Positions 16,258 through 25,673 of a DNA stretch of 64,000 nucleotides are shown in pieces. A model generated the notes under the pieces. It ran no database searches and had not been told where the DNA came from. It saw nothing but the letters and a program-made list of their open reading frames with translations. Position 1 is the first letter of the stretch. Every line of letters starts with the position of its first letter. Source of the stretch: CAVVEC01 sp963747105 (lineage in GTDB: Bacteria; Acidobacteriota; Terriglobia; Terriglobales; Acidobacteriaceae); assembly GCA_963747105.1 (NCBI GenBank), contig CAVVEC010000001.1:124001-188000 (forward strand), in the 5' to 3' direction. The position numbers and the translations under genes were made by a program.

Positions 16258-18126
16258 ATGTGGGAGGCTTTCTTGCGATCAGCAGCGACTCGAAAATTTG
16301 CCGAAGCCTGCGAGCGCATTGCGGCCACCACGCGAAAGCTGGAAAAGATTGTGATCGTCGCCGACTACCTGAAGTCGAGTGCGCCGGAGGATGCCGCCGT
16401 TGTGGCGGTGTTTCTTTCGGGCCGGCCGTTTCCGGTATGGGAGGAAACGACTCTGCAGGTAGGAGGCGCCTTGCTCTGGCGAGTGATCGAGGAACTCTCT
16501 GGGAAGAGTGAGCAGGAGTTGACCGCTGCTTACCGGCGGCATGGGGATTTGGGCGCCGTTGCCGAAGAGGTGCTGGATGATGGAGGGACGGGCGCCCTCA
16601 TCGGCTCAGGCAAAGGTAACGTAGGGACGGGCGCCCTCGCCCGTCCGAGCCGAGCAAAGCTCGGCGGTGTACTCGAAGTCCAGGCCGCGTTTAGAGAAAT
16701 CGCCTCGGCCCGTGGCCCTGCCGCCAAGAGCGTACTGGTGCGCGAACTGCTTTCGCAAGTGACGCCGCTCGAAGCTAAATACATCGTGAAAATCATGACC
16801 GGCGACCTGCGGATCGGGCTGAAAGAGAGCCTGGTGGAAGAGGCAATCGCCAAGGCTTATGGCGGGACATTAGTTGAAGTACAGCGCGCCAACATGCTGC
16901 TGGGCGATGTCGGCGAGACCCTGCGGCTGGCAGCGGATGGAAAGCTGGCGGACGCGAAGATGCGGCTGTTTCACCCCCTGGGATTCACGTTGGCCAGCCC
17001 GGCGCAGTCGGCCAAAGAAGCACTCAGCTACTTCAATAACGCGCTCGTGGAGGACAAATATGACGGCATCCGCGCCCAAGCGCACTGTTCCGCAGGCGAG
17101 GTACGAATCTTTTCACGCACGCGGGATGAAATCACGGAATCGTTTCCCGAGTTGCCGGACGCGCTGAGCGGATTGGCACAAGACGTCATCCTCGATGGCG
17201 AGATCGTCGCGTGGAGCCGTTTGGCCGCTGAGTCCGGCGAAAATGGTCGAGCGCTGCCGTTCAGCGCATTGCAACAACGGTTGGGCCGCAAGAAGGTCAG
17301 CGAAAAAATGATGCGGCAGGTTCCGGTGGCATATCTCGTGTTCGACGTGCTTTATGTGGGAGGCGACCTGCTGATTGACCGTCCCCTGCGCGAACGGGCG
17401 AAGATTCTTGACGATCTCCTGGCGAAGGAGAAAAGGATTGTTCGCCACGGAGACACAGAGGCACAGAGAAAGACTAGGGCTTCTGTTCGCGGTCCACAGG
17501 GGAAGTTGGCGTTCGGGCCAGACGGACAAGATGAAGAGGACCAAACGACCACAGCCGAGGTCCTCCGCGCGCCCGTGTTTCGCGCGTCTTCGTCTCAGGA
17601 ACTTGATCAATTGTTCGAAGCGGCGCAGGCGCGTCGCAACGAAGGATTGATGATCAAAGACCCAGAGTCAGTTTATACGCCGGGCCGCCGCGGAAAATCC
17701 TGGCTCAAGCTCAAGCGCGAACTGGCTACGCTGGACGTGGTGGTCACGGCCGTCGAATACGGTCACGGTAGGCGCATCGGGGTTCTCAGTGATTACACGT
17801 TTGCCGTGTGGGACGGAGAGCGGCTGGTGAATATCGGCAAGGCATACTCCGGCTTGACCGACGCCGAGATCGCCGAGATGACGAAATGGTTTCTGGAGCA
17901 CAGGATCGAAGATCAGGGCTTCCGTCTGATAGTCGAGCCGAAGATCGTGTTGGAAGTGGCCTTCAACAACATGATGCGGTCGGACCGCCATGACAGCGGA
18001 TATGCACTCCGCTTTCCCAGGATCGTGCGGCTCCGGCCGGATAAGCTGCCGGAGGATGCGGATAGGATTGAGCGGGTAAGAGAGATCTATGAAGAGCAGA
18101 ACCAGCAATCGGCACCAGGGACATAG
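16258..18126 (+). CDS. ATP-dependent DNA ligase with in-frame repeat insertions
   Basis: 622 residues from ATG 16258 (the frame is open upstream but reads antisense to nothing conserved and over the preceding gene). The adenylated lysine is K267 in EDKYDGIRAQAH (motif I); motifs III-V appear as LDGEIVAW, NEGLMIKDPES and KLKRE; the N-terminal non-catalytic domain and C-terminal OB-fold (EPKIVLEVAFNNM, RFPRIVRLRPDKLPEDAD) match the archaeal-type/LigB ATP ligases. Two stretches look foreign: about residues 109-136, encoded by two copies of a GC palindrome, and about 396-440, encoded by a CACGGAGACACAGAGG-type repeat. Both keep frame. No clear ribosome site. Works in repair or end joining; no Ku gene is near. 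Confidence 0.9.
   Translation: MWEAFLRSAATRKFAEACERIAATTRKLEKIVIVADYLKSSAPEDAAVVAVFLSGRPFPVWEETTLQVGGALLWRVIEELSGKSEQELTAAYRRHGDLGAVAEEVLDDGGTGALIGSGKGNVGTGALARPSRAKLGGVLEVQAAFREIASARGPAAKSVLVRELLSQVTPLEAKYIVKIMTGDLRIGLKESLVEEAIAKAYGGTLVEVQRANMLLGDVGETLRLAADGKLADAKMRLFHPLGFTLASPAQSAKEALSYFNNALVEDKYDGIRAQAHCSAGEVRIFSRTRDEITESFPELPDALSGLAQDVILDGEIVAWSRLAAESGENGRALPFSALQQRLGRKKVSEKMMRQVPVAYLVFDVLYVGGDLLIDRPLRERAKILDDLLAKEKRIVRHGDTEAQRKTRASVRGPQGKLAFGPDGQDEEDQTTTAEVLRAPVFRASSSQELDQLFEAAQARRNEGLMIKDPESVYTPGRRGKSWLKLKRELATLDVVVTAVEYGHGRRIGVLSDYTFAVWDGERLVNIGKAYSGLTDAEIAEMTKWFLEHRIEDQGFRLIVEPKIVLEVAFNNMMRSDRHDSGYALRFPRIVRLRPDKLPEDADRIERVREIYEEQNQQSAPGT
16583..16665 (+). repeat. Double GC-rich palindrome inside the ligase gene
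   Basis: Second copy: a perfect 9-bp stem GGACGGGCG / CGCCCGTCC with loop CCCT at 16625-16646, followed at once by a perfect 7-bp hairpin GCCGAGC-AAA-GCTCGGC (16649-16665). First copy at about 16583-16605 shares GGGACGGGCGCCCTC but has lost its right arm. Both are read as GTGAL peptides (GTGALIGS and GTGALARPS). Same family as the elements in prmC, der and moeA. Confidence 0.85.
17446..17482 (+). repeat. CACGGAGACACAGAGGCACAGAG-type repeat inside the ligase gene
   Basis: In-frame segment starting CACGGAGACACAGAGG between ligase motif regions, giving the odd peptide RHGDTEAQRKTRAS. Reverse-orientation relatives of the same wording are intergenic at about 19195-19218 (GTCTTGGTGCCTCGGTGG). Confidence 0.55.
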
Positions 18127-18205
18127 CATCTGGGCAGGGACGGATTACACTAAGGAGTTTAGCAAGAAAGCTAATTGCCAAATGCTAAGTGGTAAGTGCT
18201 GACTG

Positions 18206-19123
18206 TCAGTGTTCCCGCTCTTCACTCACCGGAATCACGCACCCGTGTGCCACCTCGCAGATCACATGCTCGAACTGAATGGTGGTGTGGTCGATGCGAA
18301 ATTCTTCATGCAACCGTTCCTTCACGTCCCGCAGAATGCGCTCGCTGACTGAGGGCGGAATGTCTGCAATCGAAATGTGACAAGAAAGAGCACGGCTCTC
18401 GGACCCGATGCTCCACACATGCAGATCGTGTACATCGTTCACGCCTTCGACCAGCCGGATCGCACTTTCCACTTGTTCCAGCTTGACACCGCGCGGCGTG
18501 CCTTCGAGCAGGATGTTCAGGGTCTCGCGCACAATGCCGAAACCTGACCAGAGAATTAGAGCGCCGATTCCGAACGAAAGCGCCGAGTCAATCCAATATT
18601 GCCCCGTAGCCAGGATCGCCCAGCCGCCGACAATAACCGCGGCGGTAGAAACCGTATCGCCAACCTCATGCAGGAAAGCGCTGCGGATGTTGACGTCGCG
18701 CTTGGAACCGTAGAGCAGCACCGCGATCACACCATTCATCACTACGCCCGCAGCGGCGACCCAGATCATCACGCCGGCGCGCACGTGCTCCGGGTTTTGC
18801 ACGCGCCGGAAGGCTTCGTAGAAGATCAGAAACGAAACCATCACGAGAGAGCCCGCATTCACCAGCGCAGCCAGCACTCCGGCGCGGTGCCAGCCGTAGG
18901 TTTTGGTGGCGCTGGGCGGACGCGCTTGCAAATACACGGCGACCAGCGAGAGCAGCAAAGCCAGCAAATCCGACAGGTTGTGACCGGCTTCCGAAAGCAA
19001 TGCCAGCGAGTGGGCGCGGATGCCGGCAACTACCAGCAGCACAATGTAGGCCAGAGTCGCCACGAGCGAAATTCGCAGAACCTTTGAGGTTCTCTCGTCC
19101 GCGCCATGGATGTGCATGTGCAT
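18206..19123 (-). CDS. Cation diffusion facilitator (CDF) metal transporter
   Basis: 305 residues, six hydrophobic segments. Exports divalent metals such as zinc by proton antiport. The N-terminus starts with His-rich MHMHIHG; membrane metal-site residues occur in SEAGHNLSDLLALLLS (H and D) and HEVGDTVSTAAVIVGG (HxxxD); the cytoplasmic C-terminal domain shows VNDVHDLHVWSIGSES and RIDHTTIQFEH. Fits CzcD/ZitB-type CDF proteins in length and motifs. It converges with the DNA ligase gene. The metal specificity is not readable here. Confidence 0.93.
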   Translation of the reverse strand: MHMHIHGADERTSKVLRISLVATLAYIVLLVVAGIRAHSLALLSEAGHNLSDLLALLLSLVAVYLQARPPSATKTYGWHRAGVLAALVNAGSLVMVSFLIFYEAFRRVQNPEHVRAGVMIWVAAAGVVMNGVIAVLLYGSKRDVNIRSAFLHEVGDTVSTAAVIVGGWAILATGQYWIDSALSFGIGALILWSGFGIVRETLNILLEGTPRGVKLEQVESAIRLVEGVNDVHDLHVWSIGSESRALSCHISIADIPPSVSERILRDVKERLHEEFRIDHTTIQFEHVICEVAHGCVIPVSEEREH

Positions 19124-19248
19124 CTAGTTCAAGTTTACGGGCAGGCAGGGCAGGGTTCAAGGCGAAGGAATCACAGAACTCCCAAGAAAGGCAACCTGCG
19201 TGTCTTGGTGCCTCGGTGGTGGAAAAGAACCGAGAGCTGCCCACCACG

Positions 19249-20178
19249 CTAGGGCTTTGATTCCATTTCCTTCTCGAACTGGCGGAATCGCTCCGTGGTT
19301 TCAGCGCCATGTGCAGCGTACCATTCGCGCCACAGGCTGGGCGCATCGCCCAGTGTCTGATCGGTGATCTCACGCAGTGCGCGATAGCCGTACTTCACGG
19401 TTTCGGCGTCCAGTCTCTTGTCCTCGACCATCTCGATCAACCCTGGCACAGCCTGCATGCGTTGTGCGCGAGTGAGCATGCCGCAGTGGGCAAGACCGCA
19501 CCCACCACCGTCAATCCGCACCTGGAACGACGGATCGTGGTGAAAGGCTTCCACCAGGTCCGGAACGGTATCGTCGGTGCCGATATCGGCGATCGCGGAA
19601 ACGGCGCGCAGCCGTACTTGCTCGCTTTCGGAATGGGCCCAGAGGCGAAGCTGGTTGTGGATGCGCCCGGTCTCCACGCCACGATTGGCGAGGCGCCCAA
19701 GATACCAAATGCCAAGTTCCGCGCGCGCCGGGTCGTTCTCAGCCGACTGCAGCAGTGCCTCAGCTTGTTCCCTGGTCTTCGCTATGTCGGCAATGGCCAG
19801 GTCAATCTCGAAAACGGCGGCGCGGACGCGCAAGTCGTCGCCATTCAGGGCAACATCCATCAGGGTGCGCATCGAGTCGGTCATCTTGATTTCGCCGCGC
19901 CATCGCTTCGCTCGCGCTTTGATTTCGTCCGTGGCTCCGTGGTGATGGGAAATGGCGTACTGGAGCAGTCTTTCCGCCTGTTGCTGCGGGTTCAAGTGAT
20001 CCACCATTTCCCGCTCTACTTCGGAAAGCTGGTCGGTCGTGCCGTGCACTGGTTCTCCCGGTAGGGGAAGTTTATGGCCGACAATTTCGCCGGGTTGGCT
20101 CTGACCGGCGGCCATAACGCTCGTCAGAATCGCACAGACCAGCATCGGCAACTTTGGTGAAGACGCACTTCTCTCCAT
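19249..20178 (-). CDS. Exported HEAT-repeat-like protein
   Basis: 309 residues. A short signal peptide (PMLVCAILTSVMAAGQSQ). Alpha-helical repeats resembling HEAT/PBS-lyase units are visible in VRLRAVSAIADIGTDDTVP and the following helices, and in ARAELGIWYLGRLANRG. No catalytic motif. Probably an envelope scaffold or binding protein; its gene is divergent from the FAD oxidoreductase, sharing a 108-bp promoter region. Function unknown. Confidence 0.7.
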   Translation of the reverse strand: MERSASSPKLPMLVCAILTSVMAAGQSQPGEIVGHKLPLPGEPVHGTTDQLSEVEREMVDHLNPQQQAERLLQYAISHHHGATDEIKARAKRWRGEIKMTDSMRTLMDVALNGDDLRVRAAVFEIDLAIADIAKTREQAEALLQSAENDPARAELGIWYLGRLANRGVETGRIHNQLRLWAHSESEQVRLRAVSAIADIGTDDTVPDLVEAFHHDPSFQVRIDGGGCGLAHCGMLTRAQRMQAVPGLIEMVEDKRLDAETVKYGYRALREITDQTLGDAPSLWREWYAAHGAETTERFRQFEKEMESKP

Positions 20179-20286
20179 GCGGCGGATGCTAGCATCGCCA
20201 CCGCTTGCAGGAAAGTTACCGGAGTTTGCGTCACATTCTTCTTGACCGATGAACTAGAATTCTCGGTTCTCCTCAGTCGAGCCTTC

Positions 20287-21444
20287 ATGCACACGGCGGA
20301 AGTGGTCATCATTGGCGGCGGGATCGTTGGTTCCAGCATTGCTTACCACCTGACAGCGGCTGGCTGTAAAGATGTTCTCGTCGTCGAGCGGGAAACTGCT
20401 CAGGGCAAGGGTTCCACGGGCAAGAGCATGGGTGGTGTGCGGGCTCAGTTCTCCACGCCTGTTAACATCCAGATGTCGCTGTATTCCATTCCTTTTTACG
20501 CCGGCTTTGACGAGCGCCTGGGATATCCGGCGGGCTACCGGCCGCAGGGGTATTTGTTCTGCGCTACCCATGAAAAACATCTGCAGTATCTGCGAAGAAA
20601 CTACCAGAAGCAAGTTGCCATGGGGTTGAAGGATGTCCGCCTGGTCTCAGCCGAGGAAATTCGCGGTATGTTTCCGCAGATTCGCTCCGATGACATTGTG
20701 GGCGGCAGTTTCTGTTCGACGGACGGCTTTGTCGATCCCTACAGCGCGATGAATGGATTCATGGCCTGGGCGGCCGATCACGGAGCGAAATTGTGGAAGA
20801 GTTCGCAGGTGACCGGCATCCAGCGCGACCCTCAAGGCATCGCCGGAGTTGAGACCACGAGAGGGGCAGTGGCTACGCGCAAGGTTGTCAATGCCGCCGG
20901 TCCGTGGGCGGCGCAGGTCGCCAAGATGGCAGAGGTGCATTTACCAGTCGAACCGCTTCGGCGCATGCTCGTTCCTACCGAGCCTTTCGATCAGTTTCCG
21001 CATACGGCTCCCATGATCATTGATATGTCGAATGGCTTCCACTTCCGGCCGGAAGCCCTGGGATTTCTGCTGGCCTGGAACGATCCCGAGGAAACTCCGG
21101 GATACAAAACGGACTTCGATCCGGCATTCATAGAAAAAATTCTGACCCGGGCGGCGAACCGCGTGCCAGTATTCGAACATTTGGCAGTCAATCCTAAACG
21201 GGCGTGGGCAGGCCTGTATGAGATGACGCCGGATCATCATCCGATTCTCGGTGAAGCGTCGGGCATGTCGGGATTTTTTCTTGCTAACGGTTTCAGCGGA
21301 CATGGCGTGATGCATGCTCCCGCGACCGGAAAGATTCTGGCGGATCTGATCTTGACCGGAAAATGTGATCTAGTCGATGTTGCCTTGTTGGGATTGTCCC
21401 GCTTCGCTGAAGGCCGCTTGATCGAAGAGACAGCGGTGCTGTAG
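20287..21444 (+). CDS. FAD-dependent oxidoreductase, DAO family (sarcosine/glycine oxidase-like)
   Basis: 385 residues from the ATG at 20287. Oxidises an amine or amino acid at FAD. The N-terminal dinucleotide motif VVIIGGGIVGSSIAYHL is followed by GSTGKSMGGVRAQFS, AAGPWAAQVA in the middle and a C-terminal GFFLANGFSGHGVMHAP with GKILADLI. This is the DAO superfamily with sarcosine oxidase beta/glycine oxidase likeness. The frame is open 15 codons upstream but the ATG before HTAEVVIIGG is the natural start. Substrate unknown; no co-factor genes nearby. Confidence 0.88.
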   Translation: MHTAEVVIIGGGIVGSSIAYHLTAAGCKDVLVVERETAQGKGSTGKSMGGVRAQFSTPVNIQMSLYSIPFYAGFDERLGYPAGYRPQGYLFCATHEKHLQYLRRNYQKQVAMGLKDVRLVSAEEIRGMFPQIRSDDIVGGSFCSTDGFVDPYSAMNGFMAWAADHGAKLWKSSQVTGIQRDPQGIAGVETTRGAVATRKVVNAAGPWAAQVAKMAEVHLPVEPLRRMLVPTEPFDQFPHTAPMIIDMSNGFHFRPEALGFLLAWNDPEETPGYKTDFDPAFIEKILTRAANRVPVFEHLAVNPKRAWAGLYEMTPDHHPILGEASGMSGFFLANGFSGHGVMHAPATGKILADLILTGKCDLVDVALLGLSRFAEGRLIEETAVL

Positions 21445-21461
21445 CGACGGAAGCTTGAACC

Positions 21462-21558
21462 GCAATGCTCGCAAAGTAATCGCAAAGAGCGCAAAAAAAA
21501 GCTGTGGGAGAGTCCTCGCCGAACTTTGCGGCTTTTCATTGCGACCTTTGCGGTTAAG
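21462..21558. repeat. Intergenic inverted-repeat-like CGCAAAG/CTTTGCGG element
   Basis: Left part has CGCAATGCTCGCAAAG and TCGCAAAGAGCGC words; right part has the complementary AACTTTGCGGC and GACCTTTGCGGTT words, so the gap can fold on itself imperfectly. It fills the 125-bp space between the oxidoreductase and prmC. It may double as a terminator, but no T-run follows a strong stem. Confidence 0.5.
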
Positions 21559-21569
21559 ATCTTGAAATC

Positions 21570-22436
21570 GTGATCCTCAAAGACGCCCTCACTTCCGCCA
21601 TAGATCTTCTCACTGCCGCGGACGTGGGCTCACCCCGCATGAATGCCGAAACGCTTCTGATGTTTACTCTTGGCCGCGACCGCGCATACTTGCACGCCCA
21701 TTCTGAGCGCGAACTCACTACCCAGGAGCAGGCCCGTTACTCGGAGACCATTGCGCAGCGCAAGCGCGGAGTTCCGGCGCAATACATCACCGGCCACCAG
21801 GAATTCTGGGGGATGGATTTTATCGTTACGCCTGCGGTCCTGATTCCCCGGCCAGAAACCGAGCACGTGATTGAAACCGTGTTGTGCTTGTTCAACGAAC
21901 GCAATGGAGGCCGGGCGTCCTCGCCCGGCTGCCTGTGTCGAATTGTCGACGTCGGCACTGGATCTGGATGCATCGCCTTGGCCCTGGCCAAAGAATTGCC
22001 TGAAGCAGAAATTCACGCCACCGACACTTCTCCAGCCACGCTCGAAATCGCCCGCGCCAACGCCGCCCGTCATCAACTCGAACGCCGGGTGGAGTTCCGT
22101 GAAACCGACCTCCTGCACGGGTTCGATCCGCATACGTTCGATTTCGTGGTTTCGAATCCACCCTACGTTGGGGAATCGGAAGAAGATCAGGTGCAACTGG
22201 AGGTTCGGAAATTCGAGCCGCGTGATGCAGTTTTTGCCGGGCCCTCCGGTCTGGAAGTGATCGAACGCCTTATCCCTCAAGCCCACACTGCGCTCAAACC
22301 TGGCGGCTGGCTGGTGATGGAGATCAGCGGGACCATCGCTGAACGAGCGAAGCGTTTGCTGGGCGGCTGGGCCCATACACAGATCACGAAGGACTTGCAG
22401 GGTATCCCGCGCGTAGCCTCAGCGCAAAAGCCCTGA
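21570..22436 (+). CDS. prmC: Peptide chain release factor N5-glutamine methyltransferase
   Basis: 288 residues. Methylates the glutamine of the GGQ motif in RF1/RF2. Start is a GTG at 21570 (no ATG in frame before the conserved part). N-terminal helical domain SPRMNAETLLMFTLGRDRA, QYITGHQEFWGMDF, IPRPETEHVIE, AdoMet-binding DVGTGSGCIALALA and the catalytic VSNPPYVGESE are intact. Between VLCLFNER and RIVDVGTG lies an extra loop (about residues 112-122, NGGRASSPGC) encoded by a GC palindrome, absent from usual PrmC proteins. Confidence 0.95.
   Translation: MILKDALTSAIDLLTAADVGSPRMNAETLLMFTLGRDRAYLHAHSERELTTQEQARYSETIAQRKRGVPAQYITGHQEFWGMDFIVTPAVLIPRPETEHVIETVLCLFNERNGGRASSPGCLCRIVDVGTGSGCIALALAKELPEAEIHATDTSPATLEIARANAARHQLERRVEFRETDLLHGFDPHTFDFVVSNPPYVGESEEDQVQLEVRKFEPRDAVFAGPSGLEVIERLIPQAHTALKPGGWLVMEISGTIAERAKRLLGGWAHTQITKDLQGIPRVASAQKP
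21907..21931 (+). repeat. GC-rich palindrome inside prmC
   Basis: Perfect 8-bp stem GCCGGGCG / CGCCCGGC with loop TCCT at 21910-21929, preceded by GGAG. Same core (GGGCG-YCCT-CGCCC) as the elements in the ligase, der and moeA genes. It is read in frame as GGRASSPGC. Confidence 0.8.
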
Positions 22437-22616
22437 CCCGCGTGGCGCGTGGGGAAACGGGCCGCTGCTACTAGTTCTGGTAGTACTGCACTTTCCTCGT
22501 TACCCTCGCTTTTCGCCTTCCCTCCCAGGGCGACCATGGCAGGTTCTGGCTACGTACGTCAGTGCGCGAGAACCGACATCGGTTTTTCTTAATTTGCGTT
22601 TGGGGAAAAACTACTC

Positions 22617-25600
22617 ATGCAATCCAACCTGAAAGCGGCAAGTCTTTGTCGCATCGCTGGCCTCATTTTTCTAAGTTTGATTTCCCCCTTTGCACTGCGC
22701 GCTCAGAGTCCGACAGGATCGCTGCGCGGCATGGTTCAGGATACCCGCGGCGCCCGGATCTCGGCAGCCACCATCTTGGTTCACGCCGCCGGGTCCTCTT
22801 TTCAGCGCCAGGCGAATACCGATAACCGTGGGGAATTTCGCGTGGACGACCTGCTGCCCGGCAACTACCACGTCACCGTGAATTCTCCGGGGTTCGGCGA
22901 CGCGCAGGCGGACGTGACCGTTGTTGTCAGTTCAGTGCGGGACGTGACGGTCACGCTGAAGCCGGCGGCTTTGCAACAGACGGTGAATGTGGAGGCACAG
23001 GCTTCGTCCCTGACGACTCAACCGATTGACCTTGCCAGTGCGGTGCACCAAACCGCCATCAACCAGCACGACCTGCAGGAACTTCCGCTCGCGGCGCGCA
23101 GCTTTGCCAACATCGCCTATTTAGCGCCCGGCACTGAACCGGTTGAGCCGTCGGACCCTACCAAGGCCCGCATCACGGCAGTTTCTACTGGCGGCAGTTC
23201 GGGATTGAACAACGCTGTATCTGTGGACGGCGGGGACAACTCCGATGATTACATCGGGGGCTTTCTGCAGAATATCTCTCCCGATGCCATCCAGGAATTC
23301 TCTTTCCGCACTGCTCAGGAAGAGGCAGACACGGGAGGCACCACCGCGGGCTCAGTTGTAATCACGACGAGGCGAGGCACAAACGATTGGCACGGTGACG
23401 CGGCTTTCTACGAACGTGCTTCCGCGCTCAACGCCCGCTTTCCGATTGACAATCCCGCACCCAATCCTAAACAGCCGTTCTCCCGGCAGAATTACGTGGG
23501 AACGATCGGTGGCCCGCTGGTGAAGGATAAGCTTTGGTTCTTCTCATCCTTCGAGTTCGTGAACGAACATGCCAGTATTGCCTATAGTCCGGCCAGTCAG
23601 GCGCAGTTTAATGCGCTGGCCACCCTGGCAGCGGATGGTCTGATTCCGGGCGTGAGTTCGATCCCGGTTCCCAACAATGTCCCGGTGCCGTTGCAGGATT
23701 ACTTGGCCACCACCCGCCTGGATTGGTCGCAGTCCTTGCACTCGCAGTGGTTCCTTCGCGCCGCGATTGACAACTACGTCACGCATAACGCCTTGGTACA
23801 GCAGGCGACCTTGCCATCCACCGGCGCGGAGCAGCACAACAATTACATGAACCTGGTGGTCAGCAACCTGTACACCTTCAGTCCAAACTGGTTGGGGTCA
23901 TTTGTGTTCGCTGCTTCCGGTCTGCACCTGACGGAGGCGCGCAATTCCAACCTGGGTTTTGCCTTGGCCTTCCCGTTCACTTCGACATCGAGCACGATCT
24001 CCGGTTTCGAAACCTTTGGAGACCAGCAGTTTCTTACGCCCATCACTGCCTTCCCAGTGCTGCGCAATCAGGAAAAATACCAGTTCCGTTACGATGTGAG
24101 CCACTCCTCCGGCAGGCATGCGACCAAGTTTGGCATCAACTTCATTCATGAGCCGTTGTTGAGTGGAGCGCTCCCGGGCACGCAGGAAACGCTAGTGACA
24201 TTTCCCCAAAACCCGACTGATTATCTGACGAACCCCGCGCAGTTCATCGCGGATTACGCTGCTGGCAGCTCCACAACACCCGCCAGCGATGGCAGCTTTT
24301 CCCAGAACGTGCAGCGGCTCGGGCTCTATGCGCAGGATTCCTGGCGAGTCACACCCCGTTTGACGGTGAACTATGGCCTGCGTTACGACACGACGTTTGG
24401 ACTCTTGACCGCTTCCGGCCGCGGTCAGTTGCAGAACCCGGTCTACCTCACTCTCAAAGCTCTCCAGATACCGCTCGTTCCCGGTGCGGCTCATGACTAT
24501 CGCAAGGCGTTCGGGCCACGGCTCGGCATTGCCTACTCTCCAGGACAGTCTGGGAACACGGTCCTTCGCGCGGGCATCGGCCTTTACTACGACAACTTGG
24601 CGCAGAACGGCTGGGTTACGGCGTTACAAGCGGTGAATGCGCCTCCGGGCCCTTGCGCCGACCCCGTCCAGAACCCGACCGGACCTGAAAATGCCGGATG
24701 CATTCCGGGCGCCGCGCTGGGCGGTGGTGGGAACATCATCGATTCCAACTACAAAACTCCGTATGCGCTGCACGCCACGGCTGGAGTCCAGCATGCCTTC
24801 AACGCCGACTGGACGTTGAGCGCAGACTTTACGCACGAGCAGGGAAATCACGGTTATCGTGCCTACAATTACGCCGCCGGCACGAACCTGTTCACTCCGC
24901 TTTTCCCTGCTGCGGACACCACCGATCAGATGAACTTCGTTCCCAACATAGGTGTTTTCAAGTCGGACAACCGGTCGAGCTATAACGCGCTCATGATTCA
25001 CCTGCAAGGCAACGTCTCGCGCCGCTTCAACCTGGTGGCGAATTACACCCTGTCGAAGGCAAAAACTTGGGGCTGCGTATTGGGCGAATTGTTCGACTAT
25101 GTGAACGGCGTCTGCAACCCGCTGAACGCTTTCGGACCGGGAGACTACGGCCCGTCGGGTGAAGATGTCACACAGCGTTTTGTTTTGGCGGGAACGCTTT
25201 TTGTTCCGGGTGGTTTCGAAATAACTACGCTCACTCAGGCGGAAAGCGCGCGGCCTTTCACCGTCACAACGGCGGACAACAGCGGCCGGATTTCGGTGAA
25301 TGGAGCGCCGACCAGCCTTGACGAATTCCGGGGGACTCCCTACATCCAGGCCGACCTGCGTGTGACTCGGCCATTTAACTTCCATGAACGCTGGTCAGTG
25401 ATTCCGTTCATTGAGTTCTTCAATCTCTTCAACCGCAACAATCCGGGAGCCAACTTTGTCACTAACGTGGGCGCGCTACCCGTCCCGGCGGCCGAGATAA
25501 TGAGCGGGAACGTCACCCAGATTTGCACGAATCCCGCCTGTACCACCACCCGGCCAGTTACCAGCTTGAGCCAGTTGGCTATACCTTCGGGGGCGCTGGG

Positions 25601-25673
25601 CGACTTTTTTGGTCCCGGCACGACGGTGGGGATTCCGTTTGCAGCTCAGCTTGGGGTACGTGTGACCTTCTAG
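22617..25673 (+). CDS. TonB-dependent receptor with N-terminal carboxypeptidase-regulatory-like domain
   Basis: 1018 residues. Signal peptide (about 1-29, FLSLISPFALRAQ), a carboxypeptidase-regulatory-like Ig fold (about 33-115, GSLRGMVQDTRGARI ... GEFRVDDLLPGNYHVTV), a plug domain (about 120-250, QDLQELPLAARSFANIAYL, SVDGGDNSDDYIGG) and a beta barrel to a terminal phenylalanine (LGVRVTF), the usual outer-membrane protein end. This is the OAR-like receptor type expanded in acidobacteria. Ligand unknown; may import glycans or peptides. No terminator seen; a 180-bp gap precedes it without a clear promoter. Confidence 0.92.
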   Translation: MQSNLKAASLCRIAGLIFLSLISPFALRAQSPTGSLRGMVQDTRGARISAATILVHAAGSSFQRQANTDNRGEFRVDDLLPGNYHVTVNSPGFGDAQADVTVVVSSVRDVTVTLKPAALQQTVNVEAQASSLTTQPIDLASAVHQTAINQHDLQELPLAARSFANIAYLAPGTEPVEPSDPTKARITAVSTGGSSGLNNAVSVDGGDNSDDYIGGFLQNISPDAIQEFSFRTAQEEADTGGTTAGSVVITTRRGTNDWHGDAAFYERASALNARFPIDNPAPNPKQPFSRQNYVGTIGGPLVKDKLWFFSSFEFVNEHASIAYSPASQAQFNALATLAADGLIPGVSSIPVPNNVPVPLQDYLATTRLDWSQSLHSQWFLRAAIDNYVTHNALVQQATLPSTGAEQHNNYMNLVVSNLYTFSPNWLGSFVFAASGLHLTEARNSNLGFALAFPFTSTSSTISGFETFGDQQFLTPITAFPVLRNQEKYQFRYDVSHSSGRHATKFGINFIHEPLLSGALPGTQETLVTFPQNPTDYLTNPAQFIADYAAGSSTTPASDGSFSQNVQRLGLYAQDSWRVTPRLTVNYGLRYDTTFGLLTASGRGQLQNPVYLTLKALQIPLVPGAAHDYRKAFGPRLGIAYSPGQSGNTVLRAGIGLYYDNLAQNGWVTALQAVNAPPGPCADPVQNPTGPENAGCIPGAALGGGGNIIDSNYKTPYALHATAGVQHAFNADWTLSADFTHEQGNHGYRAYNYAAGTNLFTPLFPAADTTDQMNFVPNIGVFKSDNRSSYNALMIHLQGNVSRRFNLVANYTLSKAKTWGCVLGELFDYVNGVCNPLNAFGPGDYGPSGEDVTQRFVLAGTLFVPGGFEITTLTQAESARPFTVTTADNSGRISVNGAPTSLDEFRGTPYIQADLRVTRPFNFHERWSVIPFIEFFNLFNRNNPGANFVTNVGALPVPAAEIMSGNVTQICTNPACTTTRPVTSLSQLAIPSGALGDFFGPGTTVGIPFAAQLGVRVTF

